From contig CM068581.1 of the NCBI GenBank assembly GCA_035048485.1, positions 59,502,393 to 59,566,392 of the forward strand: DNA of 64,000 bases, written 5' to 3'. Below, in pieces: positions 46,301 through 61,300 of this stretch. The notes under the pieces were generated by a model. The model did no database searches and was not told the origin of the DNA. It worked only from the letters and a program-made list of their open reading frames with translations. How positions within the stretch are numbered: the first letter of the stretch is position 1; each line of letters opens with the position of its first letter. The stretch comes from Pteria penguin (Eukaryota; Mollusca; Bivalvia; Pterioida; Pteriidae). A program made the translations under genes and the position numbers.

Positions 46301-49300
46301 AACAGAATGCATAGAAATGATCTAGAGGGATGAGTGAAGATGTATTGTCATTTTGGTTCCCTTCCAAAATCAAATTTTAGAATTTTTTTCGACATTTCTT
46401 TGGACTTGGTGATTCAATGCAGAAAAAGTGTCATATTTCCTAGTTAATTGATGATGATTTCTTATGGACTATTGTGATCATAATTATGGTAAGGATTGTT
46501 ACTTTGAAAGAATTTTGTCAATATCTCAATTTTTGGATTTTCTATGAATTTTTTAAGACTTCCAAATGAGGGTGTATAGGAACAATTCAATCACATTTTT
46601 CACTTCTGCTGTTATACCACATGAAAGATTTTAATGAAACATGGAATACATGAAGTACTAAAAGTCCTCTATCAATTTGGTAAATTTCATCCAAATTGGT
46701 TAACAGATAATGCCACCATGTCTAAAAAGCAGTTCTCACAATAGTACATATACCACTTGGTAAATGAAATATGGAGAGTAGCGGTTCAAATCCAGCTGTG
46801 GTCAAATTTTTTTTTTCATTTCTTTACACATCTAAATAAGTTTTTAGATGTTTCTCAACACTCAACATATGAAATTAGGCAATTTTAAGTTAGATCTGGA
46901 CAATATTTGAAACAATTGTTGTTCATGACCCAGACTTGAAATCAGTTAACAAAAGGCCCCACCTAAAGAAAATGACTAACTTGTTGCCCTGAATGACTTC
47001 TTGCAGAGACAAAGGAAATGCTTAATATCAAAATCACCAGAATTGATGTGCAAAAAAGTGTTGTTTTTTATTCTAGCCTGAAATAAAATTTGACATATTT
47101 TCAACATCTGTGTTGACTTAGTCACATTAATGCAAAAATAAATGAATTCTTCCTTCATGCATGACTGATAATCTAGGTACTCAGGTGAGCGATATAGGCC
47201 CACTTGGGCCTCTTGTTTTGTTTTGGTGATGTATCTGTCAATTAGAACTTTTATTTAAAGTGCTTTGATTATGAATTATAAATGTGCAGGAGATAATTTA
47301 GAATTAAGGCAATCTCAGCAATTGCTGAGACCAGCAGCAGACTTTTATAACAGCAGTAAATGTTTACTAACGCTGGACAAGTTTTAGTTGCCACTTGGGC
47401 GATCAAGTAGGAGGATTTCAGGGACCCTGATGCAAAAGTTGTCGTCTTGGGTGACCCTGCTGATTTTAGTCCCTGTGATGTATCATGTTAGTGTTCTCTC
47501 CTGGCATATTACAGATAAGTTGTCATGTTAGTGTTCTCTCCTGGCATATTACAGATAAGTTGTCATGTTAGTGTTCTCTCCTGGCATATTACAGATAAGT
47601 TGTCATGTTAGTGTTCTCTCCTGGCATATTACAGATAAGTTGTCATGTTAGTGTTCTCTCCTGGCATATTACAGATAAGTTGCAACAATGTATCCCATCC
47701 CTGATTTATTGCTATTTTGATGTTCTCAGTTGTCATGTTAGGGCTACAAGACTCATATATGATTAACGGTACATGTAATCTCTTCAGTGCAGAGCAAACA
47801 GTATTTACATGTAGTTTGACATTCAAATTCTAAATTTCCTATGATTGCATTGTTATTTCAGTAAAACCTTTAACAAGTCAAATCTAACACTTTCTGTCAT
47901 TCATCATTTATATATCCTGAGAAAGCTAAGAATGTCAAAATTGGGGTACATTGTTGTAATTAATTGTGGATATCACTTGTGACTTGCTTTGCTTTGTCAG
48001 TGTTGAAATGTGACATTTTTTAATAGATATTTGGCCTGCCTTATATGACTGTGATATGCCTTCCCCTGTAAGCATGTCATAAGTCTGTCGTATGTATATC
48101 ATTGAAGAGATGTGGCATTTCACTCCCCCTGTGATCCCATTTTGACGCACTGTTGTGCAGATGAAAAAATGCCAAAAAAACCCGAAATTGTAAGGAAAAC
48201 TTGTGCATCATGGACTTTGTACAATGATGCAGTCTGCTGTACAGTTATTTCCTTTGATGACTGCATCAAGCCAAAAGGTGTTTGAGTTAAATGACATAAC
48301 ATGTACATATTGATATTGTTGAATGTGTAAACTTTGTTTTGTGTAACCAGTTACATAAATTTATACATTGAAAACTGTTACACTTTAAATGTCTTACAGA
48401 GAAACAAGTGAGAATATTCCATCAAACCATCCAGTTGACCCAGCAGCTCAGTTTGCAGAGGTAAGACATTTTGATTCATTGTTTTGTTTAAATCTGTTAA
48501 TGAATGAATTATTATAGAGTTTCACACTTACTCACTTGTCAGTGTAGAGCTTTTGAAAATGTTCCCAGTGGAGGGTTTGACGAGTGCTATCTTGCCTGTA
48601 TTGATCTATTTTTGTGTTGTTTATATTTTGGGTATTCATGGCAAAAGTGCTTAGCCAGACATGTGACACTTACTTCACCTAGGAACCTAGTCTTACCTTC
48701 TGGTTTCCAGGGGTACATGAATGTCTCTGTAAAGAAAATATCACAAACTAATACATCAAAGTTTAGTCTCTGTACATGTATCATGCTTTCTCTTCAAAAA
48801 ATGATTTTAAGATACAAAAACAAAGACATTTCTAGACAGTTGTTATTATGATTGTGAGTAGATGAGTCATTGTTACCATCATCTTGTTCATACATGTATT
48901 CTACTTGTTCATAAATTTCATATGGTGATACAATATTTGATTGATTTCAAATTAACATTTTAGAACAGACTTTATTGATGTGATTACCAGTACATTCAAA
49001 CTTGTACATGTATGTACACATTTGTTCCCTATGCTTTTCTTCCTTCATTCATTGGTGTGATATTATGGATATTGATTTAAAGTAGAATTCAGATGTGTTC
49101 AGTTTAGTTCTATGTAAATGTTACATGTATGTTAGCATGTTTGTATGTTGGAATCTTCATTATATTTCTAATGATATGTTTATTTAAGCTATGGGGCAGA
49201 GCATTTTTAGAAAGTTTTCAAAATTCTACAAGAGGAACAACTACAAGGGATGACTCACCTAGCACTGGTCAAGATAGAACCTCAGATTCGGATGATGAGG

Positions 49301-52300
49301 AGAGTGACAGACCTCAACCACATGGTTTACGACCACAGAGATTAGGGCCTTTCACAAGAATATCTCTAAGAACAGGAAACAACAGGGCACGACAACCGAG
49401 AGTACCGCCGCCCTATTTACATGGGTAAAATGATATTTATGAAGAACCTCTTTAAACTGTGCACTTTAATGCAGCTGGTTCATTTAATATTAGTATCATG
49501 TCAAATTAAATTTTTAACTCTTCCAATGCTTTATTGATAGGAATGATACCATAAAAATTGCATAAAAATCATTGAATATTCAAAGATGTTTAAATGAGGT
49601 TGATTGGATAGGTCTATAACTTGAGGTTGGCATCATTTTCATTTCAGATCAGGAACTTATACCGGTTTCAAATTTTCCTATGACTATTTAGTAAAAATGA
49701 TACAAAAAAAAACCCCAAAAAGATACAGGTAGCAGTCTTTTGTCACAACATATTAATGATTCCAAAATGTTGAAATTGAGTTGATTGCATAGGTCTACAC
49801 TTTGAACATGGAGTTGCTCAACATTTGTACCCCAATTTTCAGCAGAAGGTTGTCTGATTGTGATAAAATAAACTAGCAACACAAATCAATATTTTTATCA
49901 AATTTTTCAAAAAATGGTTGAATTTTATTACCTACGAATTCATATTTTACCTCCTTATGTCTGTCACCAAGCATCTTTCTATTGCTTGTCTATCCTTTGC
50001 CTGTTAGTCATTAACTCTATTGAACTTTTGATAGATTATAATGACACCAACTCTTAAAGATTGGTATGATAATTATCCTCTTCTATCCAAGAATATAGCT
50101 AAGGAATCACATGTAAAATCTCTATTCGCAATATTCCTGGCAATCCTGCAGCTTTATTCAATTTCATAATTAAATTAGAGTTATCTTTCTTGTTATTAGC
50201 TGCATTTGATTTGAGGAACTCTTTAGTGCAGAGAAATAAAAGTGTTTCAAGCCGGCAATGGCCTTAAGAGAGAGTATCATTCTGTAAATCTCTTTTGAGA
50301 TTTGGTTTGTACGTTTCTTTAATTGTAGATATTTAGGATTTTAGATTATGAATATAAAGCTGTATTGCATATATGGTAGTATTGTGAATCAATTGAATTT
50401 ATTTCAGGCTTTTGCAGTTATTTGTAGACCGTCTTACAGGGGAAATGGGACAACCTGTGTAAGTTATTAACAATAATAAGTAGTTAGAATTCTATTCCTA
50501 ATATAAAGATATTCCGCTGTTGTTAAAAAAAGTTGCTGCTTCTGTTTTATGTTCATATGTTTACTTATGAAATTCAGTTAAAGTATTTTAAGATTTCTTG
50601 AATAATTTTCTTTTTCTTTATCATTGATGTTTAGTAAAATTAAAAGCAAAAATTGTATTTAGTATCTATATTAAAAGTAGGATTGTGTAGGATTTAATTA
50701 TACTCCCCCCCCCCCCTCCAAAAAAAAAGTGGGAAAGGTACACTGGAATTAATTTGTCCATCAGTCCGTCTGTAGACAGAATGGTTTCCCTGCTCTATAG
50801 TATTGTCCTTTTCATCTATATGTCAGTATACCATCTATACAGACTCCCCATGGCATGAAGATATTCCCTATCGATTTTGAGGTCAAAAGGTCAAAAGTCA
50901 AGTGTACTGGACATTGATTAAGCAACATCATTTCCAGGCTCTAACATGTAACTTTTTCACTTAAAGTCACCATATCACACATATAGAATCCCCATGTGAT
51001 GAGGATGATCCACTCCCCATGTAATGAGGGGGATCCGTATGGATTTTAGGGTCAAAAGGTCAAAGGTCAAGTGTACTGGACATTGAGATAGGTAAATGGT
51101 TTCTAGAATCTCGTGTGTTTTCCTTTCCACCTAGAATCACTGTAATGGACATTTGAACTTTCCATGGTAATAAGATGATCCCTATCAATTTTCAAAAGGT
51201 CAACTCTACATCAATAATACGAGAAATGGTTTCTAGCCGTAACATGTATCGATCACCCTTTTTTTTCACTCACCCATATTTTTGTCTTTACGAGGATATT
51301 TAACTATGAAGTGTTTTATTTAAAATTCTCGGACAGCTATTATCATGGTATGGAATTGAAGATCACCTTGGCTGCATTCCTGAATTCTTACACCACGCTT
51401 AATGTAGATATTATTCCCATTTACTACAGTGATCATATTTTCCTCTCTTCAGCTATCCCTTGGAAGCAATTGATGTACATCACATTTCACCTTGATATGT
51501 GATCCTACCATTAAATAACATTGCACAATTTCAATCTTCTTCAATTCTGTACAACAATTTCCCATACATATTGAACTTTTGCCTGACATACAGTACAGTC
51601 CGGGTGGAACTTAATTTTCCCACTGGTCACAGTGGGCATTTTTAGAGTGGGCATTAAAAATGTCCATTGGACACAGTGGACATTCTTGTAAGAACCAGTT
51701 GGAATTAACATACAGGTAAGTGGACAGCTTGATGGCTCAGGTAAATGTCCACTCCTAATGCCCACTGAAATTTCAAGTGGACTGCCCACTGTGGACAGTG
51801 GGTATTCAAAGTTTCACTCGGACTGTAGTGTATAAGGGTGTGTGTGATAAGTACTTCAGCAAAGGCTTATCTTCATGGATCAACAACATCACAACACACT
51901 TCCTCAAGGAAAGCAACTGCACAAGTTCATACTATTCACAACTTTCCCTTCTCACTTGAGGTTTTGTCATGCCCTTGACCTGATCTCCATAAGTGCATGG
52001 TCATATTCAAAGAATCTTTCTACTGTTGGGGGTGGTATTTTTTGTCTGAACAATGGTGACAGGACAATTCTTGTTCTATCCTTTCTTTGTCCTTTGATTG
52101 ATAGATGTTGGCATAATGTTTTTGGTTCTAAGACATAACTTTTCAACCATACCAGCCAGTGCTTTCATAATTCACAACTGTATTTCTGATGGCAAGACTA
52201 TAATTTTGTACCATAATTTGTGATATTGGCCTTCATGTTTGATCTACATTTCCTTAATTTTTTTAATTCTTTAATCATGGGAGGTAGGACTCATTATTTC

Positions 52301-55300
52301 ACTTGTGTCAGTTTTTTTTTTCTTCAAATCAAGTCTGTTATAAGGATCCTTCCCAGTGGAAATTTCAATGATTTTTCCTAAAATTTGTCAAAGTTTTTCA
52401 CAAACATTGATCTTTTAGCATTATGCATATGGGACAAAAAATTCCCAAATTAAAAAGTACAGGCACCTTTGAAAAAATGATGAAAAAACCCATCACTGTG
52501 TTTCTTGTATTGACATCTTTACATCATTACCATAATTAATGACTGACCTTTACCATTAAGTTTGACTTATATTTTTACTGATTTAAAAAAAAAGGACTTC
52601 ATTTTTGATAGGGTTTTGATATTTCACATTAGTGTTCCATGAGAGAAGACTTTTCCGGTGATACTAAAATTTATGACCTTGTAGCTTGACCTTCACAGTT
52701 GATCTATATTTTGGAAAATGCCTACCATAGTGGTAACCTCTCAGTCATAAGTGGTAGGGTTTTGATATTTCACATGCGTTTTCCTTGTGGTGTTACCTTC
52801 CCTTTGATAGCATTATTTATGACCTTGTGATCTTGATCTTCACATTTGACCTACATTTTGAAAAATGCTTACAGTAGCCATAACATTTCAACCATAAGTG
52901 GTAGGATTTTGATATTTGACATGTGTTTTCCTTGTGGTGAGATCTTCCCATTGATACAGTAATTTAATACCTTGACTGTCAACTTTCATTTTACATTTAA
53001 AATGACGTCATGAAATATTTTTTTTCACAAATATTTTTTTTATTGTAGAAATTTTTTTCCAATGCACGGCAATCCTGGAGACTATGCATGGGGTGTTGGA
53101 GGATTAGATAACATAATTACACAAGTAAGGTACAATCCTATTAGTTGAAAGCCAGATATGACCAAGTGGTTAGTGGGTTCTGCTTGTAATCGGAAGGTTA
53201 TGTGTTTGAATCCTGCCGGACCACTAGTCATACCAGGTTGATGTCTGAAGGCTATTGCATCAGTGTGAAGCCTTTATAAGGGATAAGGATAGCATGTTAA
53301 AGATGCTTTTCTCCATAGTGAGAATACTAAGTGGCAGATCTAAATTTGAAACTTGCATATACGTGCAATTTTGTGCTGACATTGATGCAAGGTTTCTGAA
53401 AAAGGTTTAAAACAATGAGCAACAAAAACTTGTAGTGCTATAAAGTTATGCTTATTCATGTGAATTGATCTATCTCATTAAATATCTTTTATGTCTTAAA
53501 CTCTATCAAAGCTGCAGCTATATTTTTGCACTGTATGGATAAATCAAAGAAGAGACCATTTATATGATAGGTAATTGTCATTCATTGAAAACGACTATCT
53601 CATACTTGATTATTGCAAAAAGTATATAAAACAAGAAATCAAAATATATTCATTTATAAAGAAACCATTGGACTTGTATGAAAAAAAACCACAAATAATA
53701 GTGAAGACATTTCTATCCAGAAAATAGATATTGAAATTAATAATTATTACTGAAAATAAAAACAAATAAAAATAATAATGATAATAATAAAGGTTTTATG
53801 GGTGGGATGGATTTGAAAAATAACAGAATATTTCTTTGATAAGTGTTGGTTTCCAAAACAAAAAAAGAAAACAGATAATGTAAATGCTGCTCTCCACTAG
53901 GCTTGGAATTTAAAATATAAAATAGAATAGACTACAGTCCGAGTGAAACTTTGAATACCCACTGTCCACAGTGGGCAGTCCACTTGAAATTTCAGTGGGC
54001 ATTAGGAGTGGACATTTACCTGAGCTATCAAGCTGTCCACTTACCTGTATGTTAATTCCAACTGGTTTTTACAAGAATGTCCACTGTGTCCAGTGGACAT
54101 TTTTAATGCCCACTCTAAAAATGCCCACTGTGACCAGTGGGAAAATTAAGTTCCACCCGGACTGTACTGTATGCCTATGTCGTGGGTTGTCATAAACAAA
54201 GAAATTCAGACTTTAGAATTTTATTTAGCTTAGTCATACATATTACGAAACAAGCTTATATGATTGTTTGAAAGTAAACTAATAAATTCATGGCATTTAC
54301 ATTTTGAATCAATGTATATTGATATTGATAGTTCTGTACAATTCATTCAGCTTCTAAATCAGTTGGAAGGATCAGGCCCACCACCTGCTGAGAAAGGCAA
54401 AATAGAAGCTCTCCCTACTGTTACTATTACACAGGCACAAGTTGGTAAGTTTTGAAGACAGAATAAGACTAGTGCTATGCATTAAAAAAAACCTTTAGTG
54501 TAGAATGCAATAATAACATTTTATTTGGAAATTGCTATGTCAAAATTCCCTTTGTTTCAAAAGTTGGCTAATCATGACCAAGCTCAAACTTGAACTTTAA
54601 TTTGATGATACACAGCTAAATACCAAATTATCAAGTCCCAAATTTCCACCTTCATTAAAAACCTATTTTCGAAGTTCCTGAGTCAAAATTCCTTTTGTTT
54701 CATAGGTAAATTCAGGTCTCAGAGATGTTTATCTTCATTAGAAGACCCATCTGTTATTCTAATGTTTTTTGTTTTTTTTTTCAAGTTCGAGTTTTGTCAT
54801 GATTGGCATATTTTTGGAAGAGTTACAAACCTTGGACTTTGTAAATTTATGGAAAGCGGTGGGGATTTGTATTGTTTCAGTAATACTCAATATGCTTGTA
54901 GCATTTGGTATTTATATTTTAATTTAAACTTATCTTTGTATTGTACTGTGACATCATGAAATTCAATTAATATTCTGCGAAAGCGATGGGTCAATTCAGT
55001 AAACATGTACATATAATATGAAAAACAGAGCAGTGAAAATGTTGATGTGAAATTTAAAAAAAACAGAGGAAATGTAGAAATCTGCAAACAAATATACTGA
55101 TCATTACATAGCAAGCTATTCAGATAGACTCTCTTATTATTACTGCAGGACTAACATTTTGTTTGGCAAATGATAATGTTTCCTGTTAAAGTTTTGATGT
55201 AGAAAATTGTCATTTTGCAAAACCAGATATGATTTTGCCAACCGAAATGTCAATCCTGCAGTAATAGTGAAAGGGTTTTATACAGTGGCACTATACATTA

Positions 55301-58300
55301 TTAATGTTGATACTGGATTAAAATTGCACATAAAAATCATCCATCAAAAAGGTGAAGGCCTTATATACACATGTACCTCAATTCAAAAAGTATGCTGTGC
55401 ACTTTTCCATGAGTGTCACTAAAGCTAGTTTAAGGGATTTCCAGAAAGTGTATGACTTTGCAAGTTTGTCAGCTGGCTAACTGTACTGAACATGCCAGTC
55501 ATAGACTCAGACTTAACTTAATTTCAAACTCGGAAATAATTTTCTCCTTTTTGTATTTTTTTAAGAGAAAAGGTAACTGGTTGTGACAGCTAGAATTACA
55601 TGCAATTTTCTGTGGTTGCCTCCCTGGGTGGTATTTAGGAATCATCCTGTCTATCTGCTTGTATGGTTATGTTTTGTAAGATTTAAAATTTTATTTCAGT
55701 ATAATGGATATTGTTTTATTACTTCACAAATACATAACTTTCTGGACTTTGGTGTCCACAGGGGCATTAGTGTTTCACAAACACAGTTTGTCTAAGCAGA
55801 TTTCTCTTACAGATGAGCAATAGGGCTTTCATATTTCACACACACATTCGCCATAACAAGTACTTCATTTTGATACTTAGAATTTGTAGTACGGTAGTGA
55901 CTTTGACCATGAAATATTTACCAAGAAAGTTCATTCTGAAATTAAACTGATATTTTTTTTTATGTCTGGCCATTGAAAATGGTTGAAGCATATAGTGTTA
56001 CCCCTTTCTGTCACGCCATCTCTCTGTCATTCTGTTATAATTTTCTTTCTGTGCTCTTTGTAATGGGTGCACATATTGAATTAATTGGTTGGTTGATTGG
56101 TGTTTTATGTCACTTTCAACAATTTTTCAGTTATATTGCGACATGGAAGCAGAAGGTAACCAACCTATTAAACTTTGTGGCGCAGTTCGGGAATCGAATC
56201 CAGATCGTCGACATCGCAAGCCGCATATTGAATTGAAATTTAATACTGATACATCAAGAGATAATCTAGGTCAAGTTTTGATTTGGTTTAGGTTGAATGA
56301 TTTTTGATGTAGTCATGCCCCTTGGACTCAATAAATTTCCATTAAAAACAGTTTCCATTCTCTGTCTTTGCAGTGAATGTGCTTATTGTAATGAAATTTG
56401 GTATAAAGATACATCATGAAAATATCTATGTCAAGTTTTAATTTGGTGACAGTAGAATAAATTTTGACAGAGTTATGTCCCTTTGGACTTGAAAATTTCC
56501 AATGATCAGCAGTTCCTGTGCTATATCTCTGCAATGAATTCACATACTGGCTGTAAACTTGGTATATAGATACATCATGATGATATCTAGGTCCTCCTTT
56601 AAGAGGAGTTTAGTGAAACTTGCATATCGTAAGGGGAATACTGTTATAACTTTTACAGGAGTTATTATACCCCTCACAAACGAGGTTTGGGGGGGTATAT
56701 AGGAATCACCTTGTCCATCTGTCTGTCTGTCCGTCTTGTCTGTCCAGAAAACTTTAACCTTGACCATAACTTTTGAACCAAAAGAGACTGAGTATTCATA
56801 CTGCACATTTATATTCCTTGTGGCAAGACCTTTCTTTTGGTGCCAAAAATTTTTACCTTGTGACCTTAGCCTTCACAATTGACCTACTCTTTAAAAACTT
56901 TAATCTTAGCTATAACTTTTGAACCAAAAGAGACTGGGTGTTCATACTACACATGTTTATTCCTTGTGGCAAGCCCTTTCTTTTGGTGCCAAAATTTTTG
57001 ACGTTGTGACCTTTGCCTTGACATTTGACCTAATTTTTAAAAACTTTAATATTAGCTATAACTTTTGAACCAAAAGAGACTGGGTGTTTATACAACATAC
57101 GTTTATTCTTTGTGGCAAGATCTTTCTTTTGGCCCAAAATTTTTGACCTTGACCTTGACATTTGACCTACTGTTTAAAAACTTTAACCTTAGCTATAACT
57201 TTGAACCAAAAAGAGACTAGGTATTCATACTACACATGTATATTCCTTGAGGAAAGACCTTTCTTTTTGTAAAACAATTTGTGACCTTGTGACCTTGGCC
57301 TTGACATTTGACTTACGTTTTAAAAACTTTAACCTTAGCCATAACTTTTGAACCAAAAGAGACTGGGTATTCATTCTACACATGTATATTCCTTGTGGTA
57401 AGACCTTTCATTTGGTACCAAAATATTTGACCTTGTGACCTTGGCCTTGACCTTTGACTTACTTTTTAAAAACTTTAACCTTAGCCATAACTTTTGAAAG
57501 AAAAGAGATAGGACCTTCATACTACACATGTGTATTCCTTGTGGCAAGACCTTTATGTCGATACCAACATTTTCGACCTTGTGACCTTGGTCTTTTGTCC
57601 TTGGTCTATGCCCTATTATGAATTTTGGTGCCACGGGGGGTATTTGTCCCGTTAGGACAGTTCTAGTTTTCCTTGGAATACATGTGTTACATTTTAGTTT
57701 TATAATTCAGAGAATTTTAAAACTATAATGTAACACATGTGCTATTCAAAAAATGTTGTATTTCATTTTTGCTGCTGGTGTATTGATGCATCCAAGATGC
57801 ACTTATGAGGTCTAGAAGCCAATGGAGAAGAGATGGAAATGCATATCTACATGTTTGTCCTTATTTCCCCCTCGTCTTATCATAAATTGTAATGGCAGGT
57901 TTTGTTGTCCTTGACTATACATACACTGATTAAGTAGCAACCAACACTCATTGTCCACAAATTATCGACTACACCCTTTAGCAGTGAAATAAAAACCCCA
58001 AAATCTCTATGTGAAATCCATATCTGTTGGTTAAATCTGCCCAGCGCAAAAAAATCAAGGTCACAATGAGGTCACAATTAACAATACACAAAACAATAAA
58101 TGTGAAAATGATGTGGTATTTTCTTACGATTTAGAAATTAGAAAGATTCAAGTTTCACATATACATAGAACATACACACACATACACACCTATACAAACA
58201 TATACACACACATTTATTTATTTGGCCTCGGACTAGTTTGACCCAATGGAAATGTTTGATTTTGGTCAAGTGACTGACTTACAAATTCTTGTGTAGAGTC

Positions 58301-61300
58301 AGTTGTAAAAATTTGAACAGCAATGGGGGACAATAAGCAAAACTAGGTAGGAATCACCATGTCTGATGTCTGTCTATAATGCCTTAAAATTGTCCTTGAC
58401 AAAATAAAACAGTTATTAGGTTTGTTACTGACCTTACAAGGAAATATGTTGAGTTGATAAAGCTATGGGCTTTATCAACCTGGCATATTTCTGTGTAAGA
58501 TCAGTAACAAACCTAGTAACTAATAATATATACCATACATGTACATATATATACACAAATACATACATATATACATAAATAATGATACACATTTATACAC
58601 ATACATACATACATACATACATACACACATGTATATATACACTCATTCGAACATTTATCACTATATATACATATAAATAGAAAAAAATAGTATAAATCAT
58701 AAGTTAACATAAACAAAGTAACTTATAGCACAGATACATCCACCAGTCAGTTCATATTATGATAATTTACATACACACATACTCATACCCAACAGGAAAT
58801 TGTGGAAATGAATTTCATATGGATAATTGAGTAGTACATAAGTTTTTGGGAATTAACAGACTTTAGCCTCGGACCTATGGGGCATTGAATGATCCAGGTC
58901 TCCGTGACCTGTAGGGCCATAAACTTTTGGCGTAGACTGAACAGATTGTCTCAGCAGGGTAGGGGTAATAAATAGTATTACAAACTTAAGTGGGTTTATT
59001 ATTGAATGGCTATCTAGTTCTTTGTGGTATTCATTGCATGTCCATTTTCATTACAACATGTTATCTTTTTTTGTATTTTCGGCTCTAATCTTTATTCAGT
59101 AAGTTAAATAAAAAGTAACTTTAATGAAAAATTATTTGAGTTTTATTATAAATGTTATTGGCAAATATTTGCTTTATTAGGAATAACACTCTATACATAT
59201 ATACTGGTATGTGTACAGAAAGTAATGTATTAAGAAAAAAGGATATTGATCACATAAACAGATCTGAGGTTTATCTTGGAGTTTTGTTAAGTTGAAGTAC
59301 AATGAAAACTGTGAAAACCAGTCATCAGGACAGATGCTTTGCTGCTTCTGACAGGTTCCAGTATATAAAAATTACAAAGAAAAGGAGGGCGGGAAAACAT
59401 AGAGAAGTCTGTAATTTCATCAAGTATTATGTAATCAGAGTTGTACCCTTTAGCATTTACAGTTGTTTTGCAAATGTCTGAAATTCAAAAGATTGCTTTA
59501 GTCATGTTAATTTGTTTGATAATACTGCAGTTATATCATGAAGACATACATATATATAATGAATACACTAAGTTGTATAAGCAACATAGCTCAATTTTGC
59601 ACAGTAATCTTCTGGTATTAAGTCTGATTAAGAATTGACATACTTATTAATATTAGGTAACAGCGTATATGTTGAAAATTATATATATATATGTCATCTG
59701 TTGTCCATAAATTTTCACATTTTGGACTTCTCCTCCTAACCAGCATATAATGCTTTATTTCACAAAGAACAATTAACTCAGTATTCCCAATATTTCGGTC
59801 TCCTGACCTTCTTCCAGTGAATTTTATTGGTATTGGTGGCTTAAGTTATGTAATATCCATCATATTTCATAACCGATATATGAAAAATAATTTTTCATCC
59901 ATATTTTCAGCGAAGCTGTAAAGGAGTACCAGTTTTCACTGAAAAGTTAACCTTAGATAATTTTGAGATGTTTATACACACTTCTATACGTGGTGCATTT
60001 ATAGAATCTGGGTGTAGGCTTCAGCCTTATTACGAGTTTTCTTTGTTTGGAGAAGGATTTTCTTTCTTAAGTGTCTTTTTTAAGATACTCCTTATCAAGG
60101 AGTATCTTATTGTTATCATGCTCAAAATTCAAAGGTCAGATTTACATCCACCCAGCTATAACCTTTGAAGAAAGAGTGCAATGTCTGTGTCAGTGTTTGT
60201 CTGTTCTAGTGAGGACAGCTGTGATGATTTTTAAAAATCGATTCAGTGTAAGAGTCTTTTCTTAAAGATAAGTTTTGACCACAATCATGTGAATTCTTTT
60301 AGAAAATGTCCCCTCCCCCGCCACAGCGAAAGTGACGGTGTATGAATTTATGTTCATTAATCTATTCGCATAATCAACATTCTTGGTGACCAACATTCGT
60401 ACGTGTAATCGTCGATTTCCTCATCTCTTCTCTTTTCTCTTAATTTTCACACTTTGAATTTTTTTGTACATTTCATATAATAATAAAGATAAAACATTTC
60501 AAACTACAAATGTGTAATGATATGTTTTATGAATGGATATTTTATTCGTACTTTCTTTTACCCGAACTACGGTCAAATCAACTTGTTTAGGGACTACTTT
60601 ACAGTTTTCATTGTAGTCCGAGATTCTCTGCCGTTCTCCCACTTTTGATATCGGTGGTTTGTGAGAGAGGGTCAGAGAGGCTTTGTTCATCAAACGTTAG
60701 AATTTCTACAAACCGCCAATATCAAAAATGGGAGAAGGGCAGAGAATCTCGGACTATTTTCATTGCAATACACTGTTGTTACTGAGGATTTAGACCTATG
60801 TGGAAAGCATGTAGCCTTCAATAAATTTGCTAAAGGGATAATGTGCTTCGTGGAACACTGTTGCTTTTACCGGTAGTTCATTAATCTCATCGCATAATTT
60901 GAATAAATAATCTAGCCTTTAATTATACAAATCAGTATAAATAAAAATTAAAAACACTTAACTTGGAAAGATGGACACTCCATGCAGTGGCAGATCCAGG
61001 ATATCTGAAAAGGGGGGCCCACATGTGTATTAGTCAACTACTGGGCCGTTTTTAGTGTCAAATCTGGACTTTTACTTGTAAATACATTAATGTGGTGGAA
61101 GGGGGAAGAGTCCCCCCCCCTCCCCCCTACTTAACCCACCACTGCTATTGAATCACACATGATGGGATAACTTTATGAGCAGGTTTCTCTGTGCACTACC
61201 GTATTTTCATTAACATAACTCATTTCAATCAACTTCATACAAAATGAGGTCGAGGTGTCCTCAGTGTTATACATAGAGATCTCTACTCACAAGAAGATGT

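Noticed and set aside
47481..47680. CRISPR-like direct repeats
   Set aside because: Units are contiguous 40-bp repeats without spacers, in an animal intron.
51541..51789. Paired 74-82 codon frames at 51541-51789 and 53971-54195 with the same peptide
   Set aside because: Both are the two copies of the same MITE read on opposite strands.
53151..53225. tRNA gene (Thr-like)
   Set aside because: A and B boxes are present but the acceptor stem does not pair; it looks like a SINE head.
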